A DNA stretch of 64,000 nt from Curtobacterium sp. VKM Ac-2865 (GCF_015350905.1 NZ_JADKRZ010000001.1:806001-870000), one strand, 5' to 3'. Positions 51,040 to 59,936 are shown, counted from the first letter of the stretch. The notes: generated by a model from the letters alone, not told the origin. Numbers and translations: made by a program.

Positions 51040-51525
51040 GTGCCCCGCTCCAGTGCCCTCCCCCGTCGGTCCGTCGACCGACGCACCCGGTTCGTCGCCG
51101 TCGCGACGCTCGTGTCCTTCGCCGTGGCCGCTGCCGCCCGGGTCCTCGTCGACACGTCCACGGCGGGCTTCGACGCGCCCGCCCGCTACGCCACGGTGCC
51201 CCCGAGCGGGTGGACGGCCTTCGACACGGTGAACGTCGTCGCGGTGGTCGGTGCCAGCCTGGCCGGCGCTGCCGTGCTGCTGTTCGGGGCGACGCTCGTG
51301 TCCGCCGTGCTCCACCACCGCGGCCGCCGCCTGCCGCTCGTCATCGGGGCCGTCACCCTCGCGATGGTGGTCGGTGCCGTGCTCGCGGGGGTGGTCGCGA
51401 GCGGTCGGACCGACTTCACCGTCGTGACGGAACTCGAGCTGCTGCGGACCGCACTGGCAGGACTGGCGGTCGCGAGCCTCCCGGCGGTCGTCCTGGGCGC
51501 GGTCCGCGCGCGCGGCCGCGCCTGA
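51040..51525 (+). CDS. Small integral membrane protein, function unknown
   Basis: 161 residues from GTG 51040 with a basic N-terminus (RRSVDRRTR) and four predicted helices: FVAVATLVSFAVAAAARVLV, VVAVVGASLAGAAVLLFGATLV, LPLVIGAVTLAMVVGAVLAGVVA and LAGLAVASLPAVVLGAV. A short outer loop between helices 1 and 2 carries aromatic and Asp residues. No family recognised. TATACC lies nine bases before the GTG, so the mRNA is probably leaderless. Convergent with lepA, nine bases between stops. Confidence 0.7.
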   Translation: MPRSSALPRRSVDRRTRFVAVATLVSFAVAAAARVLVDTSTAGFDAPARYATVPPSGWTAFDTVNVVAVVGASLAGAAVLLFGATLVSAVLHHRGRRLPLVIGAVTLAMVVGAVLAGVVASGRTDFTVVTELELLRTALAGLAVASLPAVVLGAVRARGRA

Positions 51526-51534
51526 CGACCTGCC

Positions 51535-53382
51535 CTACTTCTTCTTCTCTTCGACGTCCCCGGAGAGCGCGGCGATGAAGGCCTCTTGCGGGACCTCGAC
51601 CCGGCCGATCGTCTTCATGCGCTTCTTGCCCTCCTTCTGCTTCTCGAGGAGCTTGCGCTTGCGGGTGATGTCACCGCCGTAGCACTTCGCGAGGACGTCC
51701 TTGCGCATCGCGCGGATGCTCTCGCGGGCGATGATCCGGGCGCCGATGGCGGCCTGGATCGGGACCTCGAACTGCTGCCGCGGGATGAGCTTGCGGAGCC
51801 GCTCGGTCATCAGCGTGCCGTAGGCGTACGCCTTGTCGCGGTGCACGATGGCGCTGAACGCGTCGACCTGGTCGCCCTGCAACAGGATGTCGACCTTCAC
51901 GAGGTCGGCGGCCTGGTCACCGACGGGTTCGTAGTCGAGGCTGGCGTAGCCCTGCGTCTTGCTCTTCAGCTGGTCGAAGAAGTCGAAGACGATCTCACCG
52001 AGGGGCATCTGGTAGCGGATCTCGACGCGGTCCTCGCCGAGGTACTCCATGCCGAGCAGGGAGCCGCGGCGCTGCTGGCACAGCTCCATGATCGCGCCGA
52101 CGTAGTCCTTCGGCGCCAGGATCGCGGCGCGGACCATCGGCTCGCGGACCTCGACGATGCGCCCGGTCGGGAACTCGGAGGGGTTCGTGACCTCGGTGAC
52201 GGTGTTGTCCTCGTTCGTGACCTCGTAGATCACGCTCGGGGCGGTGGTGATGAGGTCGAGGTTGAACTCGCGGGACAGGCGCTCGGTGATGATCTCGAGG
52301 TGCAGCAGGCCGAGGAAGCCGCAGCGGAACCCGAAGCCGAGCGCGACGGAGGTCTCCGGTTCGTAGACGAGCGCGGCGTCGGAGAGCTTGAGCTTGTCGA
52401 GCGCTTCGCGGAGGTCCGGGTAGTCCGAGCCGTCGATCGGGTACAGGCCCGAGAACACCATCGGCTTCGGGTCCGTGTAGCCGGGCAGGGCCTCGGTCGC
52501 CGGGCGCTGGGCACTCGTGACGGTGTCGCCGACCTTGGACAGGCGGACGTCCTTCACGCCGGTGATGAGGTACCCGACCTCGCCGACCGACAGGCCCTTC
52601 GTGGGGATGGGCTCCGGGCTCGAGACCCCGATCTCGAGGATCTCGTGCGTCGACTTGGTCGACATCATCTGGACCTTCTCGCGCGGGGCGATCGAGCCGT
52701 CGATCATGCGGATGTAGGTCACGACGCCGCGGTAGCTGTCGTAGACCGAGTCGAAGATCATCGCGCGGGGCGCGGCGTCGACCTTGCCTACGGGAGCGGG
52801 GACCGTCCGGACGACGAGGTCGAGGAGCTCGGGCACGCCGACGCCGGTCTTGCCCGAGACGCGGAGGACGTCCTCGGGCTTGCCGCCGATGAGCTGCGCG
52901 AGCTCGGCCGCGTACTTGTCGGGGTCGGCGGCGGGCAGGTCGATCTTGTTGAGGACCGGGATGATCTGCAGGTCGTTCTCGAGCGCCAGGTAGAGGTTCG
53001 CGAGCGTCTGGGCCTCGATGCCCTGGGCGGCGTCGACGAGCAGGATGGCACCCTCGCACGCGGCGAGCGACCGGGAGACCTCGTACGAGAAGTCGACGTG
53101 CCCGGGCGTGTCGATCATGTTGAGCGCGTAGGTCTCACCGTCGAGCTCCCACGGCATGCGGACGGCCTGCGACTTGATCGTGATGCCGCGCTCGCGTTCG
53201 ATGTCCATGCGGTCGAGGTACTGCGCGCGCATGGCACGGTCCTCGACGATGCCGGTGATCGACAGCATGCGGTCGGCCAGCGTGGACTTGCCGTGGTCGA
53301 TGTGCGCGATGATGCAGAAGTTGCGGATCGCGCCGGCCGGAGTCGCGGCGGGCTCGAGCGGAGCGGATGCTTGTGGGCTCAC
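51535..53382 (-). CDS. lepA: Elongation factor 4 (LepA)
   Basis: 615-residue ribosomal GTPase that acts on 30S assembly or back-translocation. G-domain motifs [28 protein letters not shown] and NKIDLP are in order within the first 170 residues. Domains II, III and V follow, and the LepA-specific C-terminal domain ends with [35 protein letters not shown] 53382; length typical. Single gene, preceded by a 239-base gap with a long stem-loop. Confidence 0.97.
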   Translation of the reverse strand: MSPQASAPLEPAATPAGAIRNFCIIAHIDHGKSTLADRMLSITGIVEDRAMRAQYLDRMDIERERGITIKSQAVRMPWELDGETYALNMIDTPGHVDFSYEVSRSLAACEGAILLVDAAQGIEAQTLANLYLALENDLQIIPVLNKIDLPAADPDKYAAELAQLIGGKPEDVLRVSGKTGVGVPELLDLVVRTVPAPVGKVDAAPRAMIFDSVYDSYRGVVTYIRMIDGSIAPREKVQMMSTKSTHEILEIGVSSPEPIPTKGLSVGEVGYLITGVKDVRLSKVGDTVTSAQRPATEALPGYTDPKPMVFSGLYPIDGSDYPDLREALDKLKLSDAALVYEPETSVALGFGFRCGFLGLLHLEIITERLSREFNLDLITTAPSVIYEVTNEDNTVTEVTNPSEFPTGRIVEVREPMVRAAILAPKDYVGAIMELCQQRRGSLLGMEYLGEDRVEIRYQMPLGEIVFDFFDQLKSKTQGYASLDYEPVGDQAADLVKVDILLQGDQVDAFSAIVHRDKAYAYGTLMTERLRKLIPRQQFEVPIQAAIGARIIARESIRAMRKDVLAKCYGGDITRKRKLLEKQKEGKKRMKTIGRVEVPQEAFIAALSGDVEEKKK

Positions 53383-53621
53383 GGTTCCTCAGGTGGGTCG
53401 GACGGTCAGGTGATTGTCCCACGGTTGCGTGCGGGCAGCGCGCGGGGCCGCGCGGCTGGCGCGGCCGCGCCGCTGGCGCCTGGTGCGAGGTTGACCACCC
53501 CGTGCAGCGCTGGATGCCCGCACGGAGCGACCAACCTCGCACCAGGCGGAGGAGCGCGCACGGTGCGGGGGGTGGCGGGGCCGCGCCGAGCCTCCCGGCC
53601 GGGTCTGACGGTGAGTGCGGC
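53383..53621. other. Gap between lepA and the class I aminotransferase
   Basis: 239 bases. Holds the 72-bp inverted repeat 53477-53548 and a reverse-oriented GGAGGCTCG motif in CGAGCCTCCCGGCC (53587-53600). The lepA promoter is presumably in the lepA-proximal part but no clear boxes were found. Confidence 0.6.
53477..53548. terminator. Long stem-loop after the aminotransferase gene
   Basis: Perfect 17-bp arms CGCCTGGTGCGAGGTTG (53477-53493) and its complement (53532-53548), with an inner CCGTGC/GCACGG stem in the loop. It lies 73 bases after the stop. The left arm and its flank resemble part of the B1/B2 repeats (GGTGCGAGGTCGAGCACCCC). Confidence 0.7.
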
Positions 53622-54788
53622 TCAGACGACCGCGTGCGCCGGGGCCGGCAGCGCGCCCAGGCCGCGCCGGAGGTCCTCCGGGGTCGCCGCCAGGCAGACG
53701 CGGATCCAGCCCTCTCCGGACCGGCCGAACGCGCTGCCCGGCGCCACGGCGACCCGCTCGCGCTGCAGGAAGGCCAGCGCCCACGCGGCGACGTCCCCCT
53801 GGGCGGCGTGCGCGACGTCGATCCACAGGTAGAAGGAGCCGTCCGGGGCGTTGTACCGGATGCCGGCGGCGTCGAGGACCTCGGTCGCGACCTCGAGGTT
53901 GGCGCGGTAGTGCTCCCGGGCATCGCGCACGGCGGAGTGGTCTCCCACGATCGCCGCGAGGGCCGCGTACTGGTCGGGCTCGGCGACGCAGCTGATCATC
54001 GACTCCTGCACGGTGCGCATCGTCGGGCCGAGGCCCTTCGGGGTCACGAGGTAGCCGACGCGCACTCCGGTCATCGCGTACGTCTTGCTCAGCGAGAAGG
54101 CGGTGAACACGCGGTCGTCCTCGTCGAGGGCGGCCAGGCTGACGTGCCGGGTGCCGTAGGTGAAGTACTCGTAGACCTCGTCGCTGACCACCCAGAGGTC
54201 GTGTTCCTTCGCGAACGCCAGGACCCGCCGGAGCGTCGCCTCGCCGAACACCGTGCCGAGCGGGTTCGACGGCGAGTTCACCACGATGGCCCGGGTCCGC
54301 TCTGTCACGCTCGCCGCGAGTGCGTCGAGGTCCGGCTCGAACCCGTGCTCCGGCCCGAGCCGGTACGGCACCGGTGTCGCGCCGATGATGTGGGCGTTCA
54401 TCGTGAACGTCGTGTAGCCGGGGTCCGGCACGAGGACCTCGTCGCCGGGGCTGAGCACCAGGGTCATCGCCTGGAAGAGTGCCTGCGTCGCGCCGATCGT
54501 CATCCAGATCTGCTCGAGGTCGGCCTCGATGCGGTTCTCGCGCCGGAGCTTCTCCTGCACGGCCAGGCGCAGCGGCGTGATGCCCCCGTTCGGCGTGTAC
54601 CCGGTGCGGTCCTCGCTCCAGGCGCGTCGGGCCGCGTCACCGATGTGCGTGGCCACCGGCACGTCGGGTTCGCCGATGACGAGCATGGTGACGTCCTCGC
54701 CGTCGGCCTGCAGCAGCGCAGCCTGCTCGAAGACACGGCGGATGCCGGAGGGTGGGACGGTGTCGATCCGAGGTGCGAGGGACGGCAT
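53622..54788 (-). CDS. Class I/II pyridoxal-phosphate aminotransferase
   Basis: 388 residues, fold-type I. Seen: [34 protein letters not shown], the cofactor region [16 protein letters not shown] and [11 protein letters not shown], and the Schiff-base Lys in [17 protein letters not shown]. The C-terminal Arg for the substrate carboxylate is in [12 protein letters not shown]. The substrate may be an aromatic or branched amino acid and cannot be fixed. ATG 54788 is preferred over GTG 54809, whose extra residues overlap a tandem repeat. Divergent from rpsT. Confidence 0.9.
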   Translation of the reverse strand: MPSLAPRIDTVPPSGIRRVFEQAALLQADGEDVTMLVIGEPDVPVATHIGDAARRAWSEDRTGYTPNGGITPLRLAVQEKLRRENRIEADLEQIWMTIGATQALFQAMTLVLSPGDEVLVPDPGYTTFTMNAHIIGATPVPYRLGPEHGFEPDLDALAASVTERTRAIVVNSPSNPLGTVFGEATLRRVLAFAKEHDLWVVSDEVYEYFTYGTRHVSLAALDEDDRVFTAFSLSKTYAMTGVRVGYLVTPKGLGPTMRTVQESMISCVAEPDQYAALAAIVGDHSAVRDAREHYRANLEVATEVLDAAGIRYNAPDGSFYLWIDVAHAAQGDVAAWALAFLQRERVAVAPGSAFGRSGEGWIRVCLAATPEDLRRGLGALPAPAHAVV

Positions 54789-54807
54789 GCCAGACACGGT
54801 AACTCCC

Positions 54808-54903
54808 ACGTGTTTCCACGCGGTGACGCCGGCCTGGTTCCGCGCGGTGTCGCGGGCCTGGTTCCGCGTGGTGTCGCGGGCCTGGTTCCGCGTGGTGTCG
54901 CGG
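54808..54903. repeat. Four tandem 24-bp repeats
   Basis: Units 54808-54831 (diverged), 54832-54855, 54856-54879 and 54880-54903, consensus GCCTGGTTCCGCGTGGTGTC plus GCGG. They lie between the aminotransferase start and the rpsT promoter. The core TTCCGCGYGG recalls the 19-bp arrays at 7528 and 34073. Confidence 0.9.
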
Positions 54904-54924
54904 GATCAGGGCGTGTCGCGCGCG

Positions 54925-54953
54925 TTGATCCGCACCCCTGACCCTGGTAATGT
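54925..54953 (+). promoter_or_regulatory. Promoter of rpsT
   Basis: TTGATC (54925-54930), 17-base spacer, TAATGT (54948-54953): the best sigma-70-like promoter in the window. The implied start near 54960 gives a 5' leader of about 100 bases. Confidence 0.75.
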
Positions 54954-54968
54954 GGCTTGCTGGCTTAC

Positions 54969-54995
54969 GCGTTCCGTCGCCCACGGGTGGAACGC
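54969..54995 (+). promoter_or_regulatory. Hairpin in the rpsT 5' leader
   Basis: GCGTTCC (54969-54975) and GGAACGC (54989-54995) form a 7-bp stem in the 100-base leader. Long leaders of S20 genes can bind S20 itself for feedback; that role here is only inference. Confidence 0.35.
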
Positions 54996-55062
54996 GATGC
55001 GACCAAGGGCCCCTCTACCCAGCGGTCGCGACCACCCGTCCGAGACGAAGCAGGAGCAACAC

Positions 55063-55323
55063 ATGGCGAACATCAAGTCGCAGATGAAGCGCATCAAGAC
55101 CAACCTCAAGGCCACCGAGCGCAACAAGGCCTACAAGTCCGAGCTGAAGACGTTCATCCGTCACACCAACGAGGCCATCGTCGCCGGCGACAAGGAGAAG
55201 GCCACCGCCGCTCTCGCCGTTGCGTCGAAGAAGCTCGACAAGGCCGTGAGCAAGGGCGTCATCCACAAGAACCAGGCCGCGAACCGCAAGTCGGCCATCG
55301 CGAAGAAGGTCAGCGCGCTCTGA
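55063..55323 (+). CDS. rpsT: 30S ribosomal protein S20
   Basis: 86-residue three-helix protein that binds 16S rRNA early in 30S assembly. Typical beginning [39 protein letters not shown] and basic C-terminus [22 protein letters not shown] stands six bases before ATG 55063. The frame is open far upstream but that includes the promoter and the tandem repeat. Own strong promoter and terminator, so transcribed alone. Confidence 0.97.
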   Translation: MANIKSQMKRIKTNLKATERNKAYKSELKTFIRHTNEAIVAGDKEKATAALAVASKKLDKAVSKGVIHKNQAANRKSAIAKKVSAL

Positions 55324-55339
55324 GCGTCTGACTCTCTCG

Positions 55340-55370
55340 AAGGCCCCGCACCGTTCCGGTGTGGGGCCTT
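55340..55370 (+). terminator. Terminator of rpsT
   Basis: 13-bp stem AAGGCCCCGCACC/GGTGTGGGGCCTT (one G-U pair), five-base loop, 16 bases after the stop, followed by CCTCGTTCC. Confidence 0.85.
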
Positions 55371-55430
55371 CCTCGTTCCCGGGGGCGCCAGCGCGGCGGC
55401 GCGGGCGCGGCGGCGCTGGCGCTCATGGAA

Positions 55431-55484
55431 CCGCGCAACGGTCACCGCACCGCGGCGATGCACGGTGCGGTGACCGTTGCGCGG
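55431..55484. terminator. Stem-loop in the rpsT/holA gap, family C copy 2
   Basis: Perfect 21-bp arms (55431-55451 and 55464-55484), left arm beginning CCGCGCAACGGTCACC, around a 12-base loop GCGGCGATGCAC. Arms and loop parallel those at 28642-28683. Confidence 0.75.
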
Positions 55485-55519
55485 TGCAGTGCTGCGTCGG
55501 GGTCGGCACGCGGGCGGAT

Positions 55520-55591
55520 GACGTCGCACAACCGGAACCCGCTGGCGCCGCCGAGATCCGTGGTTCGAGCCGACATCGGTTGTGCGACGTC
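55520..55591. terminator. Spaced inverted repeat after holA
   Basis: Perfect 15-bp arms GACGTCGCACAACCG (55520-55534) and CGGTTGTGCGACGTC (55577-55591) with a 42-base loop, followed by GGCCGGGAGGCTCGGC (55592-55607) just before the holA stop. Probably part of a double terminator for the convergent pair. Confidence 0.6.
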
Positions 55592-55612
55592 GGCCGGGAG
55601 GCTCGGCTCAGC

Positions 55613-56632
55613 TCACCGGGGCTCGCCGCGCCGGGCGATGGTGCGGACCATGACCTCGAGCGCGTAGTGGGCGTCGCGCGAGCCGCCCTTCACCGCGGTG
55701 TCGGCCTCGGCGATGCTGATGATCGCGTTCGCCAGCCCGGACTCGCTCCACCCGGCGACGTCACGTTGTGCTCGCTGCACCTGCCACGGCGCCATGCCGA
55801 GGGCCGACGCGGCCTGTCCGCTCGAGCCCCGGAAGGCACTGACCTTCGCCATCGTCCGGATCTTGCTCGCGAACGCGGCGACGATCGGCACGGGGGCCTC
55901 ACCCGTGGCCAGGGCATGCCGCAGCTCGACGATCGCCGGCGCGGACCGACCGGCCAGCGCGATGTCCGCGACCTTGAACGCGTTGGTCTCGACACGTCCG
56001 CCGTAGTACTTGTCGACGACCCGGTCGGTGATCTCGTGCGCTTCGTCTGCCAGGAGCTGCCGGCACGCTGCGGCCAGTTCGGCCAGGTCGTCGGCGAACG
56101 CGGCGACCAGCGTGCGCACGGCCGACGGCGCGATCTTGCGTCGAGCGGCGCGGAACTCGGCGTTCACGAAGTCGATGCGGTCGGTCTCCCGCTTGAGCTC
56201 GTCGCACTGGACCTCGATCCCCCCGCCGACCCCGCTGCGGATCGTGTCGAGGAGCTTCTTGCCGCGCACACCGCCGCCGTGCCGCAGCACCAGGGTGACG
56301 TCGTCGGCCGGGTTGCCCAGGTAGGAGATCGTCTCCGTGATGAAGGCGTCGGTGCACTTCTCGACGTTGGTGACCCGCACGAGCCGCGGTTCGCCGAACA
56401 GGGACGGGCTGGCGAGCGTCGCCAGCAACCCAGGCGCGTACTGGTCGGCTTCGAGGTCGTGGACCTCGAGCGCGGGGTCCTCGCCGACGAGCAGGTCGCG
56501 GAGCATGCCGGTGGCGCGCTCGGCGAGGAAGGTCTCGGGGCCGGTCACGAGGACGACGGGCGACGGGCGGATGCCGGACCACGGGACCTGGTCGATCTTC
56601 GCGGCGGCGCGCGCGGGCTTCTTGGCGGGCAT
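55613..56632 (-). CDS. holA: DNA polymerase III subunit delta
   Basis: 339-residue clamp-loader subunit that opens the beta clamp. Seen: SPVVLVTGPETFLAERATGMLRDLLVGEDPALEVHDL at the N-terminal AAA-like domain, PSLFGEPRLVRVTNVEKC, and the C-terminal collar domain with GMAPWQVQRAQRDVAGWSESGLANAIISIAEADTAVKGGSRDAHYALEVMV. ATG 56632 fits. The comEC frame runs through 734 bases of this gene in another frame (see comEC). The comEA-comEC-holA order is conserved in actinobacteria. Confidence 0.94.
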   Translation of the reverse strand: MPAKKPARAAAKIDQVPWSGIRPSPVVLVTGPETFLAERATGMLRDLLVGEDPALEVHDLEADQYAPGLLATLASPSLFGEPRLVRVTNVEKCTDAFITETISYLGNPADDVTLVLRHGGGVRGKKLLDTIRSGVGGGIEVQCDELKRETDRIDFVNAEFRAARRKIAPSAVRTLVAAFADDLAELAAACRQLLADEAHEITDRVVDKYYGGRVETNAFKVADIALAGRSAPAIVELRHALATGEAPVPIVAAFASKIRTMAKVSAFRGSSGQAASALGMAPWQVQRAQRDVAGWSESGLANAIISIAEADTAVKGGSRDAHYALEVMVRTIARRGEPR

Positions 56633-59129
56633 GCGGTCCTTCCGACGGTGCGGGGTCGAGTCTACGGGCCGCCCCCGACGCGGACGGCCGCCGCGGGGCG
56701 ACTGTGCCGGACGTCCTGGCAGGTCCCCACGACGTCGGTGTCGGCGATGTCGGTGTCAGCGTCGTCGTCGGGGCTGCTGCCTGCCGCTCCGTCCATACCT
56801 CCGGGCCGGCGGGTGCACCCCGGACGACGATCGTCCCCTGCAGGTCGGTGCGGAACGGTGTCGTGCCGGCTGCCGCGAGCATCTCGAGCGCCCGCTCCGT
56901 CGGGTGCCCGTACGTGTTGTCCGCGCCGACACCGATGAGGCCGACCGGCGCCGCAAGCTCGCGGTAGAGCGTGGGGTCCTGGTCCGCCGAACCGTGGTGC
57001 GCGACCTTCACGACGTCGACCGGCCCGAGCGCCGCAGACGCGGACGCCGACGCCGACGCCGACGCCGACGCTCCCATGGTCGGTCCCCGGAGTCGCCGCT
57101 GCGCGGCCGCGTCGAGGTCGCCCAGGAACACCCCCGTCAGGCAGGTCGTGCACCCCGGGGGTCGGTCCGTCCGCACCACGATGCTCGCCTCGTTGCCGCT
57201 CGTCGGGTCCGATGCCCGCGGCCAGAGCACATACCACGGCACGCGCCCGAGCACCCCGTGCACGCCGTCGTCCGCACGCCGGACGTCGACGCCCGCAGCA
57301 ACGAGCCGTCGGAGGACCCCGGCGTCGGCCGGCCGCGCTGGCGGTCCGACGAGCGCCAGGTCCACGTCGCCCGTGACCTCGTCCACGGCGCCGACGTGGT
57401 CGCGGTCGTAGTGCGTCAGCACGAGGAGGTCGAGCCGGTCGACGCCGAGCAGGTCGAGGCACCTCCGCAGCCGGACGGGGTCGTCGCCGACGTCGATGAG
57501 CGCCGTGCTCGCGCCGTCCCGCAGGAGCGTCGCGTCTCCCTGCCCGACGTCGCACATCGCCACGGACCAGTCCCGCGGCACACCCGCGCGGGTCAGGACC
57601 GTCGGCACCACCGTGGCCGCGAGTCCGACGACCGTCACGACCGCTGCCAGGAGCACGAGCAGCGCCCGGACACCGGCGGGTGCGAGCACCGCCGCGACGA
57701 TCGTCCCGCTGACGACCACAGCCGCCAGCACGCCGCCGACTCCGGCCGGCCACGGGAGCGAGGCCACCGGCAGTCTAGCGGCCGTCTGCGCGACCACACC
57801 GATCACGGCGGCCGGGGCCCAGGCGACCGACGCGACGACGCCTGCAGCGCCCGGCCACACCGGTGCCAGCACACACGCCAGCAGCCCGATCACCGTGACC
57901 ACGGGGACCAACGGCTCGGCCAGCAGGTTCGCCGGGACCGCGTACGTCGGCAGGGCGGGTGCGAGCGGGATCGTCAGCGGCCAGCACGCCACCTGCGCGG
58001 CGACCGGCACGGCCACGGCGGCAGCCACGGGCGTCCAGCAGTGTCGTGCGAGCAACGCGGTCAGCGGTGGCCCGAGCACGACGATCCCCGAGGTCGCCAG
58101 CACCGACAGGCCGAAGGCGAAGGACCGCGCGAACCACGGGTCGACGACGAGCATCACGACCGCCGCGAGGGCGATGAGCGGTGCGCCCCTGACCGGGCGG
58201 CCCGACAGGTGCACCACGAGGACGACGACAGCCATCACGCTCGCACGGAGGATCGACGGGTCCGGGCGGACCAGCACGACGAACCCGACGAGGAGCACCA
58301 CCGCCAGCGCAGCCCGGGCGCTCCGGCCGAGCCCGGCGGCGCGGCCGAGCAGCACCACGAGGGCGACGACCACCGCACAGTTCGAGCCCGACACCGCGGT
58401 CAGGTGTGTCAGCGCACTGGCCTCCATCGCGGCCTCGGTCGCCGGGTCCAGGCCGCTGCGGTCGCCGATCGCGAGTCCTCGGAGCAGCGCTCCACCCGGC
58501 TGGGGCAGGTCCGCGGTGACGCTGGCGAAGGCCTGACGTGCGTGGTCCGTCAGGGCGAGGAGCCCGGTCGGCGGCTCCGCGACTGCCGGCCCGCGGAGGA
58601 ACACCACGAACGCCGTGGTGGACCCGGCCTCGTCCGGCTCGACCGTGGCGCGCGCCCGCACCGTCGTGCCGGCGCCGAGCGTGTCCTGCCGGGAAGCGTC
58701 GTCGTCCACCGCGGGGACCACCCGCACGGGCACGTCGAGCCCCGACGACCCGCCGACCCCGCGCAGGGTCGCCAGGACGGAGCGGTCCGCCGGGGTGAGG
58801 TCCCGGTCGAGCACCACCGTGACGGACGCCGACCGCCCGGCCAGGGCCTGCACCGCCGAGGGAGTCCGGCGAGCGTCCCCGACGGCGACGGCGACCGCCA
58901 CCAGGCAGACGAACGCCGCCGAGGTCAGCACGAGCGCGAGCGCCACCTGGACACGGTCACCGGGCGGACGGACCCACAGCAGGGTCGTCGCCACGAGCAG
59001 CACCACGCCTGCCACCGCTGCCACCACCCACGCCGCCGACGCGGACCCGACGAGCACGGCCGCGACGACCCAAGAGACGGCGGCAGGCACCGCGATGCGC
59101 AGGTCAGCTCGGCCGGGCCCGACGCTCAC
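55899..59129 (-). CDS. comEC: ComEC/Rec2-family DNA-uptake channel, normal stop lost
   Basis: Polytopic membrane protein that imports single-stranded DNA in competent cells. About ten helices with the Competence domain (GLAIGDRSGLDPATEAAMEASALTHLTAVSGSNCAVVVAL), then a metallo-beta-lactamase-like domain (ALIDVGDDPVRLRRCLDLLGVDRLDLLVLTHYDRDHVGAVDEV, VVKVAHHGSADQDPTLYRELA). Conserved sequence ends near 56780 (GPEVWTERQ). The frame then stays open for about 880 more bases, the last 734 overlapping holA in a different frame with shadow-like Arg/Pro-rich translation. The true C-terminus therefore lies near 56.65-56.8 kb and the normal stop is missing or shifted. A hexanucleotide repeat encodes (Ser-Ala)n at 57034-57072. 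GTG start overlaps comEA by four bases. Confidence 0.8.
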   Translation of the reverse strand: MSVGPGRADLRIAVPAAVSWVVAAVLVGSASAAWVVAAVAGVVLLVATTLLWVRPPGDRVQVALALVLTSAAFVCLVAVAVAVGDARRTPSAVQALAGRSASVTVVLDRDLTPADRSVLATLRGVGGSSGLDVPVRVVPAVDDDASRQDTLGAGTTVRARATVEPDEAGSTTAFVVFLRGPAVAEPPTGLLALTDHARQAFASVTADLPQPGGALLRGLAIGDRSGLDPATEAAMEASALTHLTAVSGSNCAVVVALVVLLGRAAGLGRSARAALAVVLLVGFVVLVRPDPSILRASVMAVVVLVVHLSGRPVRGAPLIALAAVVMLVVDPWFARSFAFGLSVLATSGIVVLGPPLTALLARHCWTPVAAAVAVPVAAQVACWPLTIPLAPALPTYAVPANLLAEPLVPVVTVIGLLACVLAPVWPGAAGVVASVAWAPAAVIGVVAQTAARLPVASLPWPAGVGGVLAAVVVSGTIVAAVLAPAGVRALLVLLAAVVTVVGLAATVVPTVLTRAGVPRDWSVAMCDVGQGDATLLRDGASTALIDVGDDPVRLRRCLDLLGVDRLDLLVLTHYDRDHVGAVDEVTGDVDLALVGPPARPADAGVLRRLVAAGVDVRRADDGVHGVLGRVPWYVLWPRASDPTSGNEASIVVRTDRPPGCTTCLTGVFLGDLDAAAQRRLRGPTMGASASASASASASAALGPVDVVKVAHHGSADQDPTLYRELAAPVGLIGVGADNTYGHPTERALEMLAAAGTTPFRTDLQGTIVVRGAPAGPEVWTERQAAAPTTTLTPTSPTPTSWGPARTSGTVAPRRPSASGAARRLDPAPSEGPHARQEARARRREDRPGPVVRHPPVARRPRDRPRDLPRRARHRHAPRPARRRGPRARGPRPRSRPVRAWVAGDARQPVPVRRTAARAGHQRREVHRRLHHGDDLLPGQPGRRRHPGAAARRRCARQEAPRHDPQRGRRGDRGPVRRAQAGDRPHRLRERRVPRRSTQDRAVGRAHAGRRVRRRPGRTGRSVPAAPGRRSARDHRPGRRQVLRRTCRDQRVQGRGHRAGRSVRAGDRRAAACPGHG
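57034..57072. repeat. Hexanucleotide repeat in comEC
   Basis: About six and a half copies of GACGCC (minus strand GGCGTC) encoding alternating Ala-Ser. Hexamer changes keep the frame. Confidence 0.85.
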
Positions 59130-59923
59130 ACGCGCACCCGGTCCTGCAGCTCGGCGAAACGGCCGTCACCGATCCCGCTGACGTCGAGCAGGTCCTCGAC
59201 CGCGGAGAACCGGCCGTGCTCGTCCCGCCACGCGAGGATCCGCTGTGCCAGCCCAGGACCGATGCCGGGCAGGGTCTCGAGGGTCGCCTGGTCGGCGGTG
59301 TTCAGGTCGACGACGTCCGACGGACCTGCACCAGCCCCAGCCCCAGCCCCAGCCCCAGCCCCAGCCCCAGCCCTAGGCGCAGCCGAACTGGCAGCACCGG
59401 CAGCAGCGCCGCTGTCGGCCCCCAACGCCTGCGGCACATCGACCTCGCCCACCCGCGGCACGTAGAGCCGCTCGCCGTCGACGAGCGGTCGCGCCAGGTT
59501 GAGCCGGGCCAGGTCCGCGTCCCCTGATGCACCGCCCGCCGCATCGAGTGCATCCGTGACCCGGCCGCCCCCTGGCACCGTCACCACCCCGGCGTGCGCC
59601 ACGGCCCCGAGCACGTGCACGACGACCGACGGCGCCGCCGACGCCGACGCCGACGCAGACGCAGACGGCCCGGCACGCCCAGGCGAGCCCGACGCCGCAC
59701 CGGTACCGGCACCACCAGCACCGGCACTGGCACCGGCACCGGCACCGGCACCAGCAGCACCCCCTGCCGGTACGGACGCAGCCACCGACGCTGCCCCCGT
59801 CACCGACGTCACCCCACCCGCACCGCTCCCCCGCGCACCGAGCACGATGACGACCAGCGCAACGACCACCACGACAGCAGCGACGACGAGCGCCGCACGG
59901 GGCGAGAGCGTGAACCGGGACAT
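59126..59923 (-). CDS. comEA: ComEA family DNA-binding competence protein
   Basis: 265 residues. A short cytoplasmic start, one transmembrane helix (ALVVAAVVVVVALVVIVLGA, residues about 12-31), then a long low-complexity stalk of Gly-Ala, Ser-Ala and Gly-Thr runs. An SLBB domain follows (VVVHVLGAVAHAGVVTVPGGGRVTDALDAAGG), then a second (Gly-Ala)n tract, and the C-terminal helix-hairpin-helix pair VDLNTADQATLETLPGIGPGLAQRILAWRDEHGRF that binds incoming double-stranded DNA. ATG 59923 was preferred over GTG 59998, which lies in the leuS terminator. Overlaps comEC by four bases. Confidence 0.92.
   Translation of the reverse strand: MSRFTLSPRAALVVAAVVVVVALVVIVLGARGSGAGGVTSVTGAASVAASVPAGGAAGAGAGAGASAGAGGAGTGAASGSPGRAGPSASASASASAAPSVVVHVLGAVAHAGVVTVPGGGRVTDALDAAGGASGDADLARLNLARPLVDGERLYVPRVGEVDVPQALGADSGAAAGAASSAAPRAGAGAGAGAGAGAGAGPSDVVDLNTADQATLETLPGIGPGLAQRILAWRDEHGRFSAVEDLLDVSGIGDGRFAELQDRVRV
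59333..59374. repeat. Hexanucleotide repeat AGCCCC in comEA
   Basis: About seven copies encoding a (Gly-Ala)n linker between SLBB and helix-hairpin-helix domains. Confidence 0.85.
59635..59752. repeat. Repeat cluster in the comEA stalk
   Basis: A GACGCC/GACGCA run (about 59635-59666) encoding Ser-Ala, the same hexamer as in comEC, and a second run of CACCGG units (about 59701-59752) encoding Gly-Ala/Gly-Thr. Confidence 0.75.
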
Positions 59924-59936
59924 GGCCGGAACGCTA

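Noticed and set aside
54529..55062. Upstream extension of rpsT, including a repetitive Gly-Leu-Val-Pro-Arg stretch
   Set aside because: It includes the promoter and the 24-bp tandem array; S20 starts at 55063 with a good ribosome binding site.
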